NCBI RefSeq assembly: GCF_006546835.1
Contig: NZ_VICB01000005.1
Coordinates: 124,001 to 188,000, forward strand
Direction: 5' to 3'
DNA from: Actinomyces johnsonii
GTDB lineage: Bacteria > Actinomycetota > Actinomycetes > Actinomycetales > Actinomycetaceae
Length of the DNA: 64,000 bases
In this document: positions 63,075-64,000 of the stretch, one piece after another
Numbering within the stretch: the first letter of the stretch is position 1
How the letters are laid out: each line of letters opens with the position of its first letter
Program-made: the position numbers and the translations under genes
Notes under the pieces: generated by a model
Database searches by the model: none
What the model saw: the letters and a program-made list of their open reading frames with translations, nothing else
What the model was told of the DNA's origin: nothing

Positions 63075-64000
63075 GTGACCGGAATCCCCACCGCCGCTCT
63101 CATCGCCTGCGCGGTCATCGTCCTGGCCCTGGGTGCCCTCCTGTCAGCCGGCGAGTCCGCCCTCCTGCGCTTCACCCGCGCCGCCGCCGACGACCTCGTC
63201 GAGGAGGGCCGCCGCGGAGCCGCCCGTGTGCGCCACCTCGCCGAGCACCGCACCCGGGTCCTGGCCTCACTCAGCGTCGCCCGCGTCGCCGTCGACATGC
63301 TCGCCGCCGTCCTCATCACCCTGGCCGCCTCCGGGCTCGTGCGCGCCTGGTGGCAGGTCCTGGCCCTGGCCCTGCTGGCCAACATCATCCTGCTGGGCGT
63401 CGTCGTCGGCTTCTCCCCACGTACCTACGGCCGGCGCAACCCCGCCGGTACCCTGCTTGCCTTGGGCGGCCTGCTCACCTGGGTCGACGTCCTGGCCGTC
63501 CCGCAGCGCCGCCTCCTCTCGCGCACCCGCCGCCCCGAGTCCGCTCCCACCGATGCCGAGACCCGCGAGGCCGTCAACGAAGACCTGCGCGAGATGATCG
63601 ACGAGATCGGCGAGACCGACACCATCGAGGACGAGGACCGCGAGATGATGCGCTCGGTCGTCGAGCTCGGCCAGACCCTCGTGCGCGAGGTCATGGTCCC
63701 GCGCACCGACATGGTCACCATCGACGCCCACAAGCCCGCCTCCGCCGCCATGCGCCTATTCATCCGCTCCGGCTACTCACGCGTGCCGGTCATCGGGGAG
63801 GACGCCGACGACGTGCGCGGCATCCTCTACCTCAAGGACGTCCTGCGCCGCCTGGCCGCCCACCCCGAGCACGAGGCCCTCGCCGTGGCCGGATTCGTCC
63901 GGGAGGCCGAGTACGTCCCCGAGATGAAACCCGCCGACGACCTCCTGCGCGAGATGCAGACCGGCCGCTTCCACATGGCCCTGGCCGTCGACGAGTACGG
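63075..64000 (+). CDS. CorC/HlyC-type transporter-associated protein, 3' end outside the window
   Basis: About 308 residues are visible from GTG 63075, 7 nt after ybeY. A DUF21 (CNNM) membrane region has three or more helices in the first 145 residues (IACAVIVLALGALLSAGESALL at the start). A hinge follows with DEIGETDTIEDEDREMMRSVVELG and VREVMVPRTDMVTI near 205, the beginning of the CBS pair: FIRSGYSRVPVIGEDADDV and YLKDVLR. The rest and the CorC_HlyC C-terminal domain lie beyond the window. These proteins are linked to magnesium/cobalt handling. Confidence 0.92.
   Translation, partial: MTGIPTAALIACAVIVLALGALLSAGESALLRFTRAAADDLVEEGRRGAARVRHLAEHRTRVLASLSVARVAVDMLAAVLITLAASGLVRAWWQVLALALLANIILLGVVVGFSPRTYGRRNPAGTLLALGGLLTWVDVLAVPQRRLLSRTRRPESAPTDAETREAVNEDLREMIDEIGETDTIEDEDREMMRSVVELGQTLVREVMVPRTDMVTIDAHKPASAAMRLFIRSGYSRVPVIGEDADDVRGILYLKDVLRRLAAHPEHEALAVAGFVREAEYVPEMKPADDLLREMQTGRFHMALAVDEY

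Overview
The window is GC-rich chromosomal DNA with actinobacterial codon usage, frequent GTG starts and ATGA/GTGA gene overlaps. Gene order and content (leuS, comEA-comEC-holA, rpsT, lepA, hemW, hrcA-dnaJ, rsmE, phoH-ybeY-corC; CIRCE control of hrcA; DUF3097; HNH/DUF222 genes) point to an actinobacterium, most likely a member of the Actinomycetaceae such as Actinomyces. The species cannot be named from the sequence alone. No rRNA, tRNA, CRISPR array or replication origin was seen.

Layout. 1-3.5 kb: the 5' part of an HNH endonuclease gene (minus strand) with a LexA-like box over its start, then an alpha/beta hydrolase divergent from a MerR regulator. 3.6-9.5 kb: leuS, then a small two-gene cassette (toxin-antitoxin-like) bracketed by two copies of the leuS 3' end plus terminator, then a convergent HerA-like ATPase. 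9.8-15.8 kb: glycosyltransferase, DegV, and the competence genes comEA-comEC with holA. 15.8-19.7 kb: the riboflavin operon ribD-ribE-ribBA-ribH (minus strand) behind an FMN riboswitch whose expression platform appears to hide the ribD ribosome binding site. 19.8-22.5 kb: DUF1846 protein, ribosomal protein S20, PemK-like protein. 22.6-28.6 kb: a tandem array of three full-length and one truncated paralogous secreted proteins, separated by long hairpins. 28.6-35.7 kb: the tryptophan operon trpL-E-G-D-CB-A (minus strand) with a leader peptide containing three consecutive Trp codons and a TrpC-TrpB fusion. 35.8-38 kb: a subtilisin-like protease with a repeat tail and a DedA-like fragment. 38-54.9 kb: lepA, MOSC protein, trmB, MFS permease, hemW, a PH-like protein, a frameshifted membrane protein gene, ferrochelatase, an ion/citrate-type transporter, VOC protein, DUF3097, hrcA-dnaJ, yggS, rsmE. 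54.9-61.2 kb is accessory: a MazEF-type pair, TetR regulator, a 23-bp inverted repeat, a two-gene ABC exporter, an EamA permease with a decayed second copy beside it, and an AT-richer pentapeptide-repeat membrane protein. 61.4-64 kb: phoH, ybeY and the start of a corC-like gene.

How the parts fit. The window looks like the conserved actinobacterial housekeeping run comEA-comEC-holA / rpsT / lepA / hemW / hrcA-dnaJ / rsmE / phoH-ybeY-corC, opened at several points by biosynthetic operons (rib, trp) and accessory modules. Three cis-regulatory systems are legible: the FMN riboswitch on rib, ribosome-mediated attenuation on trp, and HrcA/CIRCE on hrcA-dnaJ. The least explained parts are the secreted paralog array, the leuS-bracketed cassette, and the junction where a low-GC pentapeptide gene runs antisense into the dead EamA copy.
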